DNA from: Corallococcus sp. CA053C
GTDB taxonomy: Bacteria > Myxococcota > Myxococcia > Myxococcales > Myxococcaceae
Assembly: GCF_003611675.1 (NCBI RefSeq)
Contig: NZ_RAWA01000018.1
Location: forward strand, 1-57,272
Length of the DNA: 57,272 nucleotides
Direction: 5' to 3'
Positions within the stretch are counted from its first letter, which is position 1, and each line of letters opens with the position of its first letter. A program made the position numbers and the translations under genes. The notes beneath the pieces are model-generated. The model ran no database searches, had not been told where the DNA came from, and was given only the letters and a program-made list of their open reading frames with translations. Shown piece after piece: positions 1 through 11,023 of the stretch.

Positions 1-1
1 G

Positions 2-523
2 CGCAGGGCCCCGAGGACGCCCACGGCGCCTGCTCCCGTGCCGGCGCCCACCGCCCCCGTCCCGTCCGGCGCGGCCGCCCAGATCAACGCGGCCCGCGGC
101 GCCCAGGCCCTCACCGAGGAGGAGCTGACGCCCGAGGCGCTCAACCGCACCCGCATCCAGCACGAGGCGCGCTTCCTCTTCCAGAGCCTGCTGACCGGCG
201 ACGTGCGGGCCGCCGCGTCGGAGCTGACGTACCCGTTCCAGCTGGAGGACAAGCGCTACAACACGCCCGAGGAGCTGGTGCAGACGTGGGTGAAGCAGCT
301 GCGCACCCGCCGCACGGACCTCGTCACGCTCTACGACATCGAAGTGCTGCCCCTGGCGGAGATGGAGAAGAAGTACGGCAAGCCGCCCGCACGCCTGGGC
401 CTGGACCCGCGCGCGCTCAAGGACACCTGGGCCGCCGTGGGCAACCTCTCCGGCCACGCCGCCATCTTCCTCTTCCGGGGCAACGCGAACCTGAACTGGC
501 AGGCCTTCGCCTACACGGACTGA
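2..523 (+). CDS. Hypothetical protein, C-terminal part (5' end outside window)
   Basis: The frame is open from the left edge and stops with TGA at 521-523, so the true start probably lies outside. A GTG at 38 is the first possible start inside, but the Ala/Pro-rich stretch continues upstream of it in frame, as a linker would. The last ~120 residues are a compact hydrophilic alpha/beta segment that ends on an aromatic stretch (LNWQAFAYTD). It resembles a small NTF2-like or SnoaL-like fold, but I cannot name a family. The 3' end overlaps the convergent aminotransferase gene by 13 bases, so no terminator lies between them. Function unknown. Confidence 0.7.
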   Translation, partial: RRAPRTPTAPAPVPAPTAPVPSGAAAQINAARGAQALTEEELTPEALNRTRIQHEARFLFQSLLTGDVRAAASELTYPFQLEDKRYNTPEELVQTWVKQLRTRRTDLVTLYDIEVLPLAEMEKKYGKPPARLGLDPRALKDTWAAVGNLSGHAAIFLFRGNANLNWQAFAYTD

Positions 524-1707
524 AGCGCCGCCACGAACTCCCGCAGGCGCTTCAGGCCCTTCTGCAGCACCTCGCGCGAGGTGACGAAGCTCATCCGGAT
601 GTAGCCGGGCGCGCCGAACGGATCGCCGGGCACCGCCGCCACCAGGAAGTCGTTGAGCAGGGCCTCGGAGAGCTGGAGGCTCGTCGTGAGCACCGTACCC
701 TTGTAGGAGCGGCCCAAGAGGGCCCGCACGTCCGCCATCGCATAGAAGGCGCCCTCGGGCAGCCGGCAGCGGATGCCTTCAATCGCGTTGAGCCCCGCGA
801 CGAACAGGTCCCTGCGCTCGCGGTACTCGTTCACCATCGCGGTGATGGTGTCGGTCGGGCCGTTGAGCGCCGCCAGCGCCGCCTTCTGGGTGATGGAGGA
901 CGCGTTGGACGTGGACTGGTCCTGCACCAGCTGCATGCCGGAGATGAGCGCCTTGGGCCCCGCCGCGTAGCCCAGCCGCCAGCCCGTCATCGCGTGGGAC
1001 TTGGACAGGCCGTTGGACACGAGCAGCCGGGGCACCAGGTCCGGCGCCACGTTGCCGATGTTGAGGAACTCCCCCGTGTAGAGGAGCTTCTCGTACATGT
1101 CGTCGCTGATGAGGAGGCAGTCGTGGTCGCGCACCGCCGCCGCGATGCCCTCCAGCGTGGCGCGCGAGTACACCGCGCCCGTGGGGTTCGCGGGGCTGTT
1201 GAGGACGATGGCGCGCGTGCGCGGGGTGAGCGCCTTGCGGATGGCCTCCGGATCCGGCGCGTAGCCGTCCTCCTCGCGCGTGGGGACGATGACCGGCTTT
1301 CCGCCCGCCAGGTGCACCATGTCCGGGTAGCTCACCCAGTACGGCGAGAAGATGATGACCTCGTCGCCGTCATCCAGCAGCGCCTGGAAGGCGTTGTAGA
1401 GCGACTGCTTGCCGCCGGCCGTCACCACCACCTGATCCGGGGTGAACTTCAGCGCGTTGTCCTTCTCCAGCTTGCGGCAGACGGCCTCGCGCAGCTCCGG
1501 CATGCCCGCGGTGGCGGTGTACTTGGTGAAGCCCGAGCGGAGCGCGTCGATGGCCGCCTGCTTCACGAACTCCGGCGTGTCGAAGTCCGGCTCGCCCGCG
1601 GCCAGCACCACGACGTCCTCTCCCTTGGCGGCGAGCGCCTTGGCACGCGCGTTGAGGGCCAGGGTGGCGGAAGGCTTGATGGCTTGCAGCCGGCGGGCGA
1701 GTTTCAT
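511..1707 (-). CDS. Pyridoxal-phosphate aminotransferase, aspartate aminotransferase family
   Basis: A 398-residue class I/II aminotransferase, normal length for bacterial aspartate aminotransferases. The N-terminus carries the usual start of the family (AAGEPDFDTPEFVKQAA, from residue 37). The substrate/PLP loop NSPANPTG is at 170-177. The Schiff-base lysine is K236 in SNGLSKSHAMTGWRLGY, and the downstream Arg of GWRLGY is present. It should exchange amino groups between aspartate (or a related amino acid) and 2-oxoglutarate in the cytoplasm; prephenate or another acceptor cannot be excluded by sequence alone. It is the last gene of the minus-strand run rsmD-coaD-aminotransferase, 69 bases after coaD. 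Confidence 0.93.
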   Translation of the reverse strand: MKLARRLQAIKPSATLALNARAKALAAKGEDVVVLAAGEPDFDTPEFVKQAAIDALRSGFTKYTATAGMPELREAVCRKLEKDNALKFTPDQVVVTAGGKQSLYNAFQALLDDGDEVIIFSPYWVSYPDMVHLAGGKPVIVPTREEDGYAPDPEAIRKALTPRTRAIVLNSPANPTGAVYSRATLEGIAAAVRDHDCLLISDDMYEKLLYTGEFLNIGNVAPDLVPRLLVSNGLSKSHAMTGWRLGYAAGPKALISGMQLVQDQSTSNASSITQKAALAALNGPTDTITAMVNEYRERRDLFVAGLNAIEGIRCRLPEGAFYAMADVRALLGRSYKGTVLTTSLQLSEALLNDFLVAAVPGDPFGAPGYIRMSFVTSREVLQKGLKRLREFVAALQSV

Positions 1708-1776
1708 GCCGTCAATGCCTAGCCGGAAGTCCCGGGACGGACAAGGCCCTTCCGGCGCGCTGCGTTGTCCGGTGGC

Positions 1777-2259
1777 CTACGGCTTCGTGCCGAACTTCTT
1801 CTTCAGCCCCGCGTACACGTTCGGGGGGACGAGCCCCTCCACGTTCCCCCCGAAGGAGGCGACCTCCCGGACGAGCTGCGAGGAGATGTAGAAGTAGTCC
1901 TCGCCCGTCATCATGAAGACGGTGTCGATGTCCGGCGCCAGCTTGCGGTTCATGTTCGCCAGCTGGAACTCGTATTCGAAGTCCGACACCGCCCGCAGGC
2001 CGCGGATGACGACGCTCACCTTGCGGTGGTGCACGTAGTCCACCAGCAGCCCGTGGAACGCATCCACCTCCACGCGGCTGTCCTGGCACGCGTCGCGGAT
2101 GAGCTCGATGCGCTCCTCCTGGCTGAAGAGGGGCGTCTTCTTCGGGTTCACCGCGATGGCGACGATGACCCGGTCGAACATCTTCAGGCTGCGCTGGATG
2201 AGGCTCAGGTGCCCGTTGGTGAGCGGATCAAACGAACCAGGATAGATGGCGACCGGCAT
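1777..2259 (-). CDS. coaD: Pantetheine-phosphate adenylyltransferase (CoaD)
   Basis: Transfers AMP from ATP to 4'-phosphopantetheine, the penultimate step of coenzyme A synthesis. The protein is 160 residues, the typical size. The nucleotidyltransferase motif [10 protein letters not shown] is at 8-17 (the T/HxGH signature), RGLR is at 86-89, and the C-terminal signature SSQLVREVA starts at 126. It follows rsmD by 47 bases on the same strand. The rsmD-coaD pairing is common across bacteria, so co-transcription is likely. Confidence 0.97.
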   Translation of the reverse strand: MPVAIYPGSFDPLTNGHLSLIQRSLKMFDRVIVAIAVNPKKTPLFSQEERIELIRDACQDSRVEVDAFHGLLVDYVHHRKVSVVIRGLRAVSDFEYEFQLANMNRKLAPDIDTVFMMTGEDYFYISSQLVREVASFGGNVEGLVPPNVYAGLKKKFGTKP

Positions 2260-2306
2260 GGGTGACGGGGAGTCTCGGTGGCCCCACGCAGCCGGTCAAG
2301 CGCACG

Positions 2307-2864
2307 TCACGGGGCCCGGTAGAAGCTGACCAGGGTGTCCCCGAACCGGCGCTGGTCATCCCGGGTCAGCCCCGCGTGGGCCTCCGGGGCCTCCTCGCGC
2401 TTGTCGTGCTCCACCACCACCGTGCCGCCAGGGGCCACCACGCCCGAGGCCGCCACCGCCTCCAGCACCGTCTCCACGACGCGCGCCGCGTAGGGCGGAT
2501 CCGCGAAGACGAGCTCGAAGCGCTCCCCCTTCTTGCCCAGCGTCTCCACCGCCCGCGCCACCGGCTGCGCCAGGATGGACACCTGGGCCGCGAAGCCCAG
2601 AGCGTCGGTGTTCAACCGGCAGAGCGCCTGCGCCTCGCGGTCCTGGTCCACCAGCACCACGCGCCCCGCGCCGCGCGACAGGGCCTCCAGCCCCAGCGCC
2701 CCGGTGCCCGCGTACAGGTCCAGCACCGCCTGCCCGTCCAGGAACTGGCCCAGCATGTTGAAGATGGTTTCGCGGACCCGGTCCGCCGTGGGGCGGATGT
2801 GTCCGGACGACGGCTTGGGACCCTGCAGGGCCCGGCCCTTCGCGCTGCCTGCAACGATGCGCAT
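2307..2864 (-). CDS. rsmD: 16S rRNA (guanine966-N2)-methyltransferase RsmD
   Basis: A 185-residue SAM-dependent methyltransferase that modifies G966 of 16S rRNA. It begins MRIVAGSAKGRALQ, the classic RsmD start (RIIxGxxRGRxL). The SAM-binding motif DLYAGTGALGLE is at 49-60 and the catalytic DPPY is at 122-125. A longer reading from 2903 exists, but it would add 13 unrelated residues and run back over the upstream stop at 2875. The ATG at 2864 leaves 10 bases after that stop and is the better start. It is followed by coaD. Confidence 0.95.
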   Translation of the reverse strand: MRIVAGSAKGRALQGPKPSSGHIRPTADRVRETIFNMLGQFLDGQAVLDLYAGTGALGLEALSRGAGRVVLVDQDREAQALCRLNTDALGFAAQVSILAQPVARAVETLGKKGERFELVFADPPYAARVVETVLEAVAASGVVAPGGTVVVEHDKREEAPEAHAGLTRDDQRRFGDTLVSFYRAP

Positions 2865-2874
2865 GGGCGCCCTT

Positions 2875-3756
2875 CTAGCCCAGGTCCCCGGCCGGCTTCG
2901 CAAGGAACGCCATCGCGCCGGACGACGTGCGCCGGGCGCCCAGCGCGGCGATCACCTCCGTGGCCTCCGCGAAGGACAGCGCCTCCAGCGTCTCGCGCGC
3001 GTCCGGCGTCAGCGGCGGCAAGCCCTCCTCCAGCATCGACAGCAGCTCGCCCGCCGGCATGCCCGCCGCCAGGGCCTTCGCCACCACCTGGGCCCGCTCC
3101 TCCGGCGGCCAGGCGCGCAGGGCCAGGGGACCGAACGGCCCCCCGCAGTCCACCTTGCGCACGCCCGCCGCCACGTAGCTGGACAGCCCCTCCAGCAGCG
3201 TGCCGCACGCGTCCAGCAGCCCTCCGGATGCGAACTGGGGCGCGGACACCTCCAGCGACAGCTCACGCTCCGTCAGCGGGGCCACCAGCGCCGTGACGGC
3301 CTCCACCGCCTCGTAGGACGTGAGGCGCGACAGCTCCAGCGACACCAGCGCGAAGCCCGCGTCCACCACGCGGAAGAGGCCGTCCTTGAGCCCATCCAGC
3401 ACGTCCGCGTCCGTGGAGCCGACCCGCACGGGGCCCGCCTGGAGGAACAGGGGCCGGGTGTGCTCGGCCTCCACGGCCGCCGCGTGCACCGCCTGCACGA
3501 AGCGCTCCGCCGCCCCCCGGTCCGCCAGCGGGTGCGGACACGCGAGCCCCAGCACCGAGTCCTCCGCCCTCGCCGCGCGCAGGAGCCCCGGCAGCGAGCC
3601 CTTGGCCAGCACGGGGAGGCACGGCAGCGCGGCCGGCACGGACTCCAGCGCGCGCAGCAGTTCGCGTGGATCCAACAGGGGCACCCGGGAGCCCGGGCCC
3701 ACCCGCGCCACCACGTTGCCCGGCCGCAGCGTCAACACCTTGTCCAGCACGCTCAT
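2875..3756 (-). CDS. Conserved hypothetical protein, possible TIM-barrel fold
   Basis: A 293-residue soluble protein with no signal peptide or membrane segment. The start chosen is MSVLDKVLTLRPG, because the frame upstream is Arg/Pro-rich noise. The middle has a repeated strand-helix rhythm (VLGLACPHPL, RPLFLQAGPVRVG, GFALVSLELSRL, VRKVDCGGPFGPL) that resembles a TIM barrel such as the tagatose-bisphosphate aldolase-like KbaZ/GatZ fold. This is only a pattern impression and I see no diagnostic catalytic motif. The C-terminus is Ala-rich and helical. It lies 10 bases upstream of rsmD and is probably in the same operon. Function unknown. Confidence 0.75.
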   Translation of the reverse strand: MSVLDKVLTLRPGNVVARVGPGSRVPLLDPRELLRALESVPAALPCLPVLAKGSLPGLLRAARAEDSVLGLACPHPLADRGAAERFVQAVHAAAVEAEHTRPLFLQAGPVRVGSTDADVLDGLKDGLFRVVDAGFALVSLELSRLTSYEAVEAVTALVAPLTERELSLEVSAPQFASGGLLDACGTLLEGLSSYVAAGVRKVDCGGPFGPLALRAWPPEERAQVVAKALAAGMPAGELLSMLEEGLPPLTPDARETLEALSFAEATEVIAALGARRTSSGAMAFLAKPAGDLG

Positions 3757-3838
3757 AGGAGCCGGCGAGAATCCCCGCCCCGCGCCCCTTTCGCAAGGCG
3801 AAGCCGTGCCTTCGTGTCCAGGAGGGAGGTCTTCGGCG

Positions 3839-4330
3839 TCACCCTGTTCCGGTGGGTTTCTGCCGCGTGTAGATGTCCTGCACGGAGATCTCCATGAAGA
3901 TCTCGGGGCGGGCAACGGGAGACCAGCCCACCTTGCGATAGAGAGCGGCCGCCGTGCTGGTGGCCAGCAGCCAGCGTCGGAAGCCCTGGAGGTCCGGATG
4001 CGCGTGCACCGCCTCCATCAACCACCGGGACAGTCCCCGCCCCCGGAACTCCTCCAGGACGAAGACGTCGCACAGGTACGCGAACGTAGCGAAATCGGTG
4101 GTGACGCGCGCCATCCCAATCTGCCTGTCCCCCTGGTAGAGGCCGAAGGGGAAGGAATTGGCGAGCGCGCGCTGCACCGTCTCGCGCGGGATGCCCGTGG
4201 ACCAGGTGGACCGCGTGAGGAAGCCGTGGATGACCTCCAGGTCCAGAAGGGATGGATCGGTGCTGATGAGATACGCGTCTCGCCTCCACTCAAGGCGCGT
4301 GGGTTCGACACGGAGGGATTCAAGCGGCAT
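3839..4330 (-). CDS. GNAT-family N-acetyltransferase
   Basis: A 163-residue single-domain acetyltransferase. The acetyl-CoA pyrophosphate loop is in VLEEFRGRGLSRWLMEAV (the R/QxxGxG/A signature), preceded by the beta-strand CDVFVLEEF. The C-terminal part ALYRKVGWSPV is typical of the family (LYxxxGF). The ATG at 4330 was chosen over a start 51 bases upstream because the extra residues do not resemble the family, and a GGAAGA-like ribosome site precedes 4330. The substrate cannot be read from sequence; the arrangement resembles YjaB/YkwB-type small-molecule or peptide acetyltransferases. Confidence 0.88.
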   Translation of the reverse strand: MPLESLRVEPTRLEWRRDAYLISTDPSLLDLEVIHGFLTRSTWSTGIPRETVQRALANSFPFGLYQGDRQIGMARVTTDFATFAYLCDVFVLEEFRGRGLSRWLMEAVHAHPDLQGFRRWLLATSTAAALYRKVGWSPVARPEIFMEISVQDIYTRQKPTGTG

Positions 4331-4414
4331 GCGCGGAGTCTTCCAGCCAGGGGGCGCCCGCGCCATACATCTTGAGGACACCGTCCCAGGCGCGAGGGTT
4401 GAGCTCCGCTCCAG

Positions 4415-5416
4415 TCAGTGCACCTCGCCCAGGTGGGCGTAGGCCTGGCTTTCAATCTGGATGGTCGTGTGGTCGATGCCGAACCGGTCGAACAGCTCGT
4501 GCTTCACCGCGGACAGGATGTCGTCGTTGTTGCAGACCATCGGGTCCGCCACCACCAGGTGCGCCGACAGCGCGTACATCCCGCTGGAGATGGTCCACAC
4601 GTGCAGGTCGTGCACCGCCTGCACCCCCTGGACGCGGCCCATGAGCTCGCGCACCTGCTCCAGGTCCACGTGCGCGGGCACCGCCTCCAAGAGCACGTCC
4701 ACCGCGTCCTTCACCAGCCGCAGCGCCCCCACGACGATGACGATGGAGATGAGCACCGAGATGATGGGGTCCACCACGTACCAGCCCGTCCACCACATGA
4801 TGCCCGCGCCCACCAGCACGCCCACCGACGACAGCGTGTCGCCCAGCACGTGCAGGAACGCGCCGCGCACGTTCATGGAGTGCGTCTGGTGCAGGAAGCC
4901 CAGCGCCGCCAGGTTCGCCACGAGGCCGATGCCCGCGACGATGGCCATCGTCCCCAGCTGCACCGGCGCCGGCGTGCGCAGCCGCTGCCAGGCCTCCAGC
5001 AGGATGAAGACGGTGATGACCAGCAGCAGCACCCCGTTGAGGAGCGCGCTGAGAATCTCCATCCGGTAGTAGCCGTAGGTCTTCTTCAGGTCCGCGGGCC
5101 GGCCGGCGAACCACAGCGCCAGCAGGCTGAGGATCATCGCCGACACGTCCGTCAGCATGTGGCCGGCGTCGGAGAGCAGCGCGAGCGAGTTCGTCAGGAA
5201 GCCGCCCACCGCCTCCGCCACCATGATGGTGGCCGTCAGCCCCAGCGCGAACAGCAGCCGGCGCCGGTCCTTGCGCCGCTCCTCCGCCAGCCCGCCCTTC
5301 CGGGGCCCATGGGAATGCCCGTGGCCGTGCCCATGACCCTGATGCGCGTGGTCGTGGTCATGGTCGTGCGAGTGGTCGTGCCCTGCCCTGCCGTGTGTAT
5401 GTGGGGGTGCGCTCAC
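4415..5416 (-). CDS. Cation diffusion facilitator family metal transporter (CzcD/ZitB-like)
   Basis: A 333-residue inner-membrane metal/proton antiporter, most likely for Zn(II), Co(II) or Cd(II). Residues 1-38 are a metal-binding tail with 14 histidines alternating with Asp, Gly and Ser. Six membrane helices follow. The transport-site motifs are in helix 2 (SDAGHMLTD, D83/H86/D90) and helix 5 (HVLGD, H189/D193). The C-terminal cytoplasmic domain has the usual HDLHVWTISSG core. It is divergent from the sigma-54 activator gene, with 112 bases between the starts. Confidence 0.94.
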   Translation of the reverse strand: MSAPPHTHGRAGHDHSHDHDHDHAHQGHGHGHGHSHGPRKGGLAEERRKDRRRLLFALGLTATIMVAEAVGGFLTNSLALLSDAGHMLTDVSAMILSLLALWFAGRPADLKKTYGYYRMEILSALLNGVLLLVITVFILLEAWQRLRTPAPVQLGTMAIVAGIGLVANLAALGFLHQTHSMNVRGAFLHVLGDTLSSVGVLVGAGIMWWTGWYVVDPIISVLISIVIVVGALRLVKDAVDVLLEAVPAHVDLEQVRELMGRVQGVQAVHDLHVWTISSGMYALSAHLVVADPMVCNNDDILSAVKHELFDRFGIDHTTIQIESQAYAHLGEVH

Positions 5417-5528
5417 AGGGGCTCAGGGTACGCGAACAGCGCCTTCATCGGACAGAGGCTGCTGGATTGATTTCAGACAACCCCGTAGATCCGTTGTCCT
5501 GATCTGGAACAGGGGGAGGCCCGCGGGG

Positions 5529-7123
<1,595 letters not shown>

Positions 7124-7127
<4 letters not shown>

Positions 7128-8041
7128 GCGGCGCGACCGGCCAGGCCCTGTCGTTCCGCCAGGACTCGCTCCGGGTCCCCGACGGCGCGGACCTCTACTA
7201 CCAGGTGCGGGGGGAGGGCACCCCGGGCATGGTGCTGTGCGACGGCCTGGGCTGTGACGGCTTCGCGTGGAAGTACCTCCTGCCCTACCTCGGCCGGCGC
7301 CACCGGGTGCTGCGCTGGCACTACCGGGGCCACGGCAGGAGCAGCGTGCCCACGGACCGCACCCGCATCGGCATGTCGTACACCTGCGACGACCTGGCCC
7401 GGGTGATGGACGCCGCGGGCCTGGAGCAGGCCGTCCTCTTCGGCCACTCCATGGGCGTGCAGGTGGCGCTGGAGTTCCACCGCCGCTACGCCCGGCGCGT
7501 GCAGGGGCTGGTGCTGGTGTGCGGCAGCTACGGCATGCCGCTGGACACCTTCCACGACTCCACCCTGCTCAAGCGCCTCTTCCCCACCCTGCGCCGCGCC
7601 GTGGAGCGCTTCCCCCGGCACACCGCGCGGCTGGTGCACGGGGCGCTCACCACGGAGCTGGTGGTGCAGCTGGCCATCCGCCTGGAGATGAACCCGGACC
7701 TCATCGCCCGCAACGACCTGGCGCCCTACTTCACCCACCTGGCCCAGATGGACCCCGTCGTGTTCGTGCGCACGCTGGATTCGCTCGCCAACCACACCGC
7801 GTGGGATCACCTGGAGCACGTGGACGTGCCCACCCTGGTCGTCGCCGGGGAGAAGGACCGCTTCACCCCCGGCTGGCTCTCCCGGAAGATGGCCGAGCGC
7901 ATCCCCGCCTCGGAGCTCCTGATGATCTCCGAGGGAACCCACACCGCCCCGCTGGAGGTTCCAGGGCTGGTGGAGCTGCGCGTGGAGCGCTTCCTCTACG
8001 ACCGGTTGGGCGTGGAAACCGGGAATTCAGGCCCCAGGTAG
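7124..8041 (+). CDS. Alpha/beta-fold hydrolase
   Basis: A 305-residue alpha/beta hydrolase starting with GTG at 7124, inside the stop of the upstream regulator (GTGA overlap), with a GGAGGTGGAG ribosome site. The nucleophile elbow is GHSMG with Ser109. The acid is probably the Asp of VVAGEKDRF and the histidine that of EGTHTAP. The oxyanion strand is VLCDGLGCDGFAWKYL. The cap region is helical. It could be an esterase, lactonase or haloperoxidase-like enzyme; the substrate is not visible. Tight coupling to a PocR-sensor activator suggests the enzyme acts on, or makes, the compound that the regulator senses, but this is inference. Confidence 0.92.
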
Positions 8042-8210
8042 GATAAGCGCGGGGACGGGGATGGGCCTCCCTGTCTGGCTGCTGGACACCCGCGTTCATT
8101 GCAGGCGGGAAGCCCCCGGCATATAAGCCCCCGCCTTCCGGGTTCCGGTGGGATTGAGAAAGCCCGTTCTGGGCGTGTCTCTTCGCACCTCTTTCTGTCA
8201 GTCGGTCCGC

Positions 8211-10058
8211 ATGATCTCTCGCGAAAACATCCGCAACGTCGCCATTGTCGCCCACGTCGACCACGGGAAGACCACCCTGGTCGACCACCTGCTCCGGCAG
8301 GCCGGTACCTTCCGCTCCAACGAGCACATGACCGATCGAGTGATGGACTCGAACGATCTCGAGCGCGAGAAGGGCATCACGATCCTCGCGAAGAACACCG
8401 CCGTCTCCTACAAGGGGATGCAGATCAACATCATCGACACCCCGGGCCACGCCGACTTCGGTGGCGAGGTGGAGCGCGGTCTGCGCCTGGTCGATGGCGT
8501 CATCCTGCTGGTGGACGCGGCCGAAGGGCCCCTGCCCCAGACGCGCTTCGTGCTCACCAAGGCGCTCGCCATGGGCCTGAAGACGGTGCTGGTCATCAAC
8601 AAGATCGACCGTCAGGACGCCCGGGCCAAGGAAGTGCTGGACCTCGTCTACTCGCTCTACATCGACCTGGGCGCGGACGATAAGCAGCTGGAGATGCCGG
8701 TCCTCTACACGGTCGCCCGCCAGGGCCAGGCCTCCACGTCGCTGGAAGTCCCCGGCAAGACGCTGGAGCCCCTGTACGACGCCATCATCAAGCACATCCC
8801 GCCCCCGCCCGCGCCGGCGGAGGAGCAGACCACGCTCCAGCTGCTGGTCGCGAACCTGGACTACGACGACTACGTCGGCCGTCTGGCCGTCGGTCGCGTG
8901 CAGGCGGGCCGCATCACGGCCAACATGCCCGTCGCCGTCGTCCGCGACGGCGGCAAGGTGCAGCCGGGCAAGATCGTGAAGCTGTACGGCTTCTCCGGCC
9001 TGAAGCGCGTGGAGATTCCGGACGCGGGCCCGGGTGAGATCGTCTCCATCGCGGGCATCGAGGACATCTCCATCGGCGACACCATCGCCGACCCCGAGAA
9101 GCCGGTGGCCCTGCCGCGCATCACCGTGGACGAGCCCACGATGATGATGATCTTCAAGGTCAACGACGGGCCGCTCGCCGGCAAGGAAGGCAAGTTCGTC
9201 ACCTCGCGCAACCTGCGTGAGCGCCTGTACCGCGAGGCCTACCGCAACGTGGCTGTGCGCGTGGAGGACACCGCGACGCCGGACGCGTTCCGCGTGGTGG
9301 GCCGTGGCGAACTCGCGCTGGCGGTCATCATCGAGAACATGCGCCGTGAAGGCTATGAGCTCACGGCCTCCAACCCGGAGCCCATCACCAAGACGGTGGA
9401 CGGCGTGCTCCACGAGCCCATGGAGCTGCTCTTCTGCGACGTGCCGGAGAACAGCGTGGGCGTGGTGACGGAGCGCCTGGGGCCCCGCAAGGGCCGCATG
9501 AACGACATGCAGCAGCTGGGCTCGGGCCGCACCCGGCTCCAGTTCCGCATCCCCGCGCGCGGCCTCATCGGGTTCCGCTCGGAGTTCCTCACCATCACGC
9601 GCGGTGAGGGCATCATGAGCAGCCAGTTCGACGGCTTCGAGCCGTGGTTCGGCTACATCCCGAAGCGCGCCAACGGCGCCATCGTCTCCGACCGCCTGGG
9701 CGACACCGTGCCCTACGCCCTGTTCAGCATCCAGGAGCGTGGCCAGCTCTTCGTGAGCGAAGGCGTCACGGTGTACGAGGGAATGATCATCGGCGAGCAC
9801 TCCCACCCGTCCGAGCTGAACGTCAACTGCTGCCGCGAGAAGAAGCTCACCAACATCCGCGCCGCCGGCCGCGACGAGAACGTCATCCTCGTCCCGCCGC
9901 GCGAGATGGGGCTGGAGAAGGCCCTGGAGTGGATCGCCGACGACGAGCTCGTCGAGGTGACGCCCAAGTCCGTGCGCATGCGCAAGAAGGCGCTGGCCAA
10001 CGGCGACCGCTACCGCGCCGAGCGTGAGCGCAAGCGCGAAGAGCGCAGCGACTCGTAA
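8211..10058 (+). CDS. typA: Translational GTPase TypA/BipA
   Basis: A 615-residue ribosome-associated GTPase of the EF-G superfamily, important in stress and low-temperature ribosome assembly. G1 is AHVDHGKTT (14-22), then EKGIT (G2), DTPGH (G3) and NKIDR (G4). The C-terminal BipA-specific domain is complete through [21 protein letters not shown]. The ATG at 8211 gives the canonical [11 protein letters not shown] start; the 21 residues available upstream are unlike the family. A hairpin terminator follows the gene. The ~170 bases upstream contain a CATATAAG stretch near 8119 that could be a -10 element, but no clear -35. Confidence 0.97.
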   Translation: MISRENIRNVAIVAHVDHGKTTLVDHLLRQAGTFRSNEHMTDRVMDSNDLEREKGITILAKNTAVSYKGMQINIIDTPGHADFGGEVERGLRLVDGVILLVDAAEGPLPQTRFVLTKALAMGLKTVLVINKIDRQDARAKEVLDLVYSLYIDLGADDKQLEMPVLYTVARQGQASTSLEVPGKTLEPLYDAIIKHIPPPPAPAEEQTTLQLLVANLDYDDYVGRLAVGRVQAGRITANMPVAVVRDGGKVQPGKIVKLYGFSGLKRVEIPDAGPGEIVSIAGIEDISIGDTIADPEKPVALPRITVDEPTMMMIFKVNDGPLAGKEGKFVTSRNLRERLYREAYRNVAVRVEDTATPDAFRVVGRGELALAVIIENMRREGYELTASNPEPITKTVDGVLHEPMELLFCDVPENSVGVVTERLGPRKGRMNDMQQLGSGRTRLQFRIPARGLIGFRSEFLTITRGEGIMSSQFDGFEPWFGYIPKRANGAIVSDRLGDTVPYALFSIQERGQLFVSEGVTVYEGMIIGEHSHPSELNVNCCREKKLTNIRAAGRDENVILVPPREMGLEKALEWIADDELVEVTPKSVRMRKKALANGDRYRAERERKREERSDS

Positions 10059-10064
10059 GGCGCT

Positions 10065-10126
10065 CTTCCCTTCCGGGAAGTCTTGAGAGGCCGTCACCTG
10101 CATCCGGGTGGCGGCCTCTTCTTTGT
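10065..10126 (+). terminator. Tandem hairpins, probable typA terminator
   Basis: A small stem CTTCCC/GGGAAG (10065-10070 with 10075-10080) is followed by a larger stem 10087-10098 paired with 10107-10118 (GAGGCCGtCACC / GGTGgCGGCCTC). Directly after it comes a T-rich stretch TTCTTTGTT. This fits an intrinsic terminator for typA ahead of the AraC-type gene. Confidence 0.75.
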
Positions 10127-10156
10127 TCGCCGCTTCTTCGTTCGGAGGTGTGGACC

Positions 10157-10999
10157 ATGGCGGAGTCGAACGCGGGCAGCCCCCGCGGCCTGCTGTACCC
10201 CCGGCCGGACGCACGGCACTTCGACCATGCGCGCCTCCTGCCCTCCGAGGACCTGCGCCCCTGGGTCGAACACTTCTGGGCCGTGCGGTGGGACCTGCGC
10301 GGCAGGCCCCCCTACCTCCAGCAGAACCTCAGCCACCCGAGCATCCACTGGGGCTTCGAGCACGGCACCTCCCGCATCCACGGCGTGCCCCACGGCCGCT
10401 TCTCCGTGCTCCTGGAGGGCCTGGGCGGCGTGTTCGCCATCAAGTTCCGGCCCGGCGGCTTCTTCCCCTTCGTGGGGACGCCGGTGTCCACGCTCACGCA
10501 GCGCACGGTGGACGCGGCGGCGCTGCTGGGCCCGGAGGCGCTCGCGCTGCAGGAGGCCATCCTCGCCACCGACGTCACCCGCGACGCGGACCGGGAGCGC
10601 GCGGCCCTGGCGGAGACCTTCCTGCGCTCACGCCTGCCCGCGCCGGACGCGAACGTCGCCCGGGTGCAGGCGCTGGTGACGCGCATCCTGGAGGACCGCG
10701 CGGTGACGAAGGTGGAGGACCTGGTGACGCCCGGGGGCCCGCACCTGCGCACGTTGCAGCGGCTGTTCCGCCGCTACGTGGGCGTGAGCCCCAAGTGGGT
10801 CATCCAGCGCTACCGGCTGCACGAGGCCGCCGAGCGGCTGCGGGAAGCCACGCCTCCGGACCTGGCGACGCTGGCGCTGGAGCTGGGCTACTTCGACCAG
10901 GCGCACTTCATCCGCGACTTCCGGCGCGTGGTGGGCTGTCCGCCCGCGGAGTACGCCCGGCGCGCTCCCGGCCCCGTTCCCGAGGCCCGGCGCACTTGA
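10157..10999 (+). CDS. AraC-family transcriptional regulator
   Basis: A 280-residue regulator. The N-terminal ~150 residues form the DUF6597-like domain seen in AraC proteins of this type (DLRPWVEHFWAVRWDL, then a strand-rich region with FAIKFRPGGFFPF). The C-terminal double helix-turn-helix is clear: LRTLQRLFRRYVGVSPKWVI, then LATLALELGYFDQAHFIRDF followed by a shortened PxxY tail. The ATG at 10157 is preferred over a GTG at 10148 because GGAGG sits 8 bases before it. The target genes are unknown. It faces the convergent barrel gene with only 24 bases between the stops. Confidence 0.92.
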   Translation: MAESNAGSPRGLLYPRPDARHFDHARLLPSEDLRPWVEHFWAVRWDLRGRPPYLQQNLSHPSIHWGFEHGTSRIHGVPHGRFSVLLEGLGGVFAIKFRPGGFFPFVGTPVSTLTQRTVDAAALLGPEALALQEAILATDVTRDADRERAALAETFLRSRLPAPDANVARVQALVTRILEDRAVTKVEDLVTPGGPHLRTLQRLFRRYVGVSPKWVIQRYRLHEAAERLREATPPDLATLALELGYFDQAHFIRDFRRVVGCPPAEYARRAPGPVPEARRT

Positions 11000-11023
11000 G
11001 TCCCCGAGCTCCGGGGGGCCGCC

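Noticed and set aside
2865-2903. Longer rsmD start at 2903
   Set aside because: It would overlap the upstream gene and add residues unlike RsmD; the family start is the ATG at 2864.
7863-10214. Long minus-strand frame opposite typA
   Set aside because: Antisense artefact; the plus strand encodes the full TypA with all G motifs.
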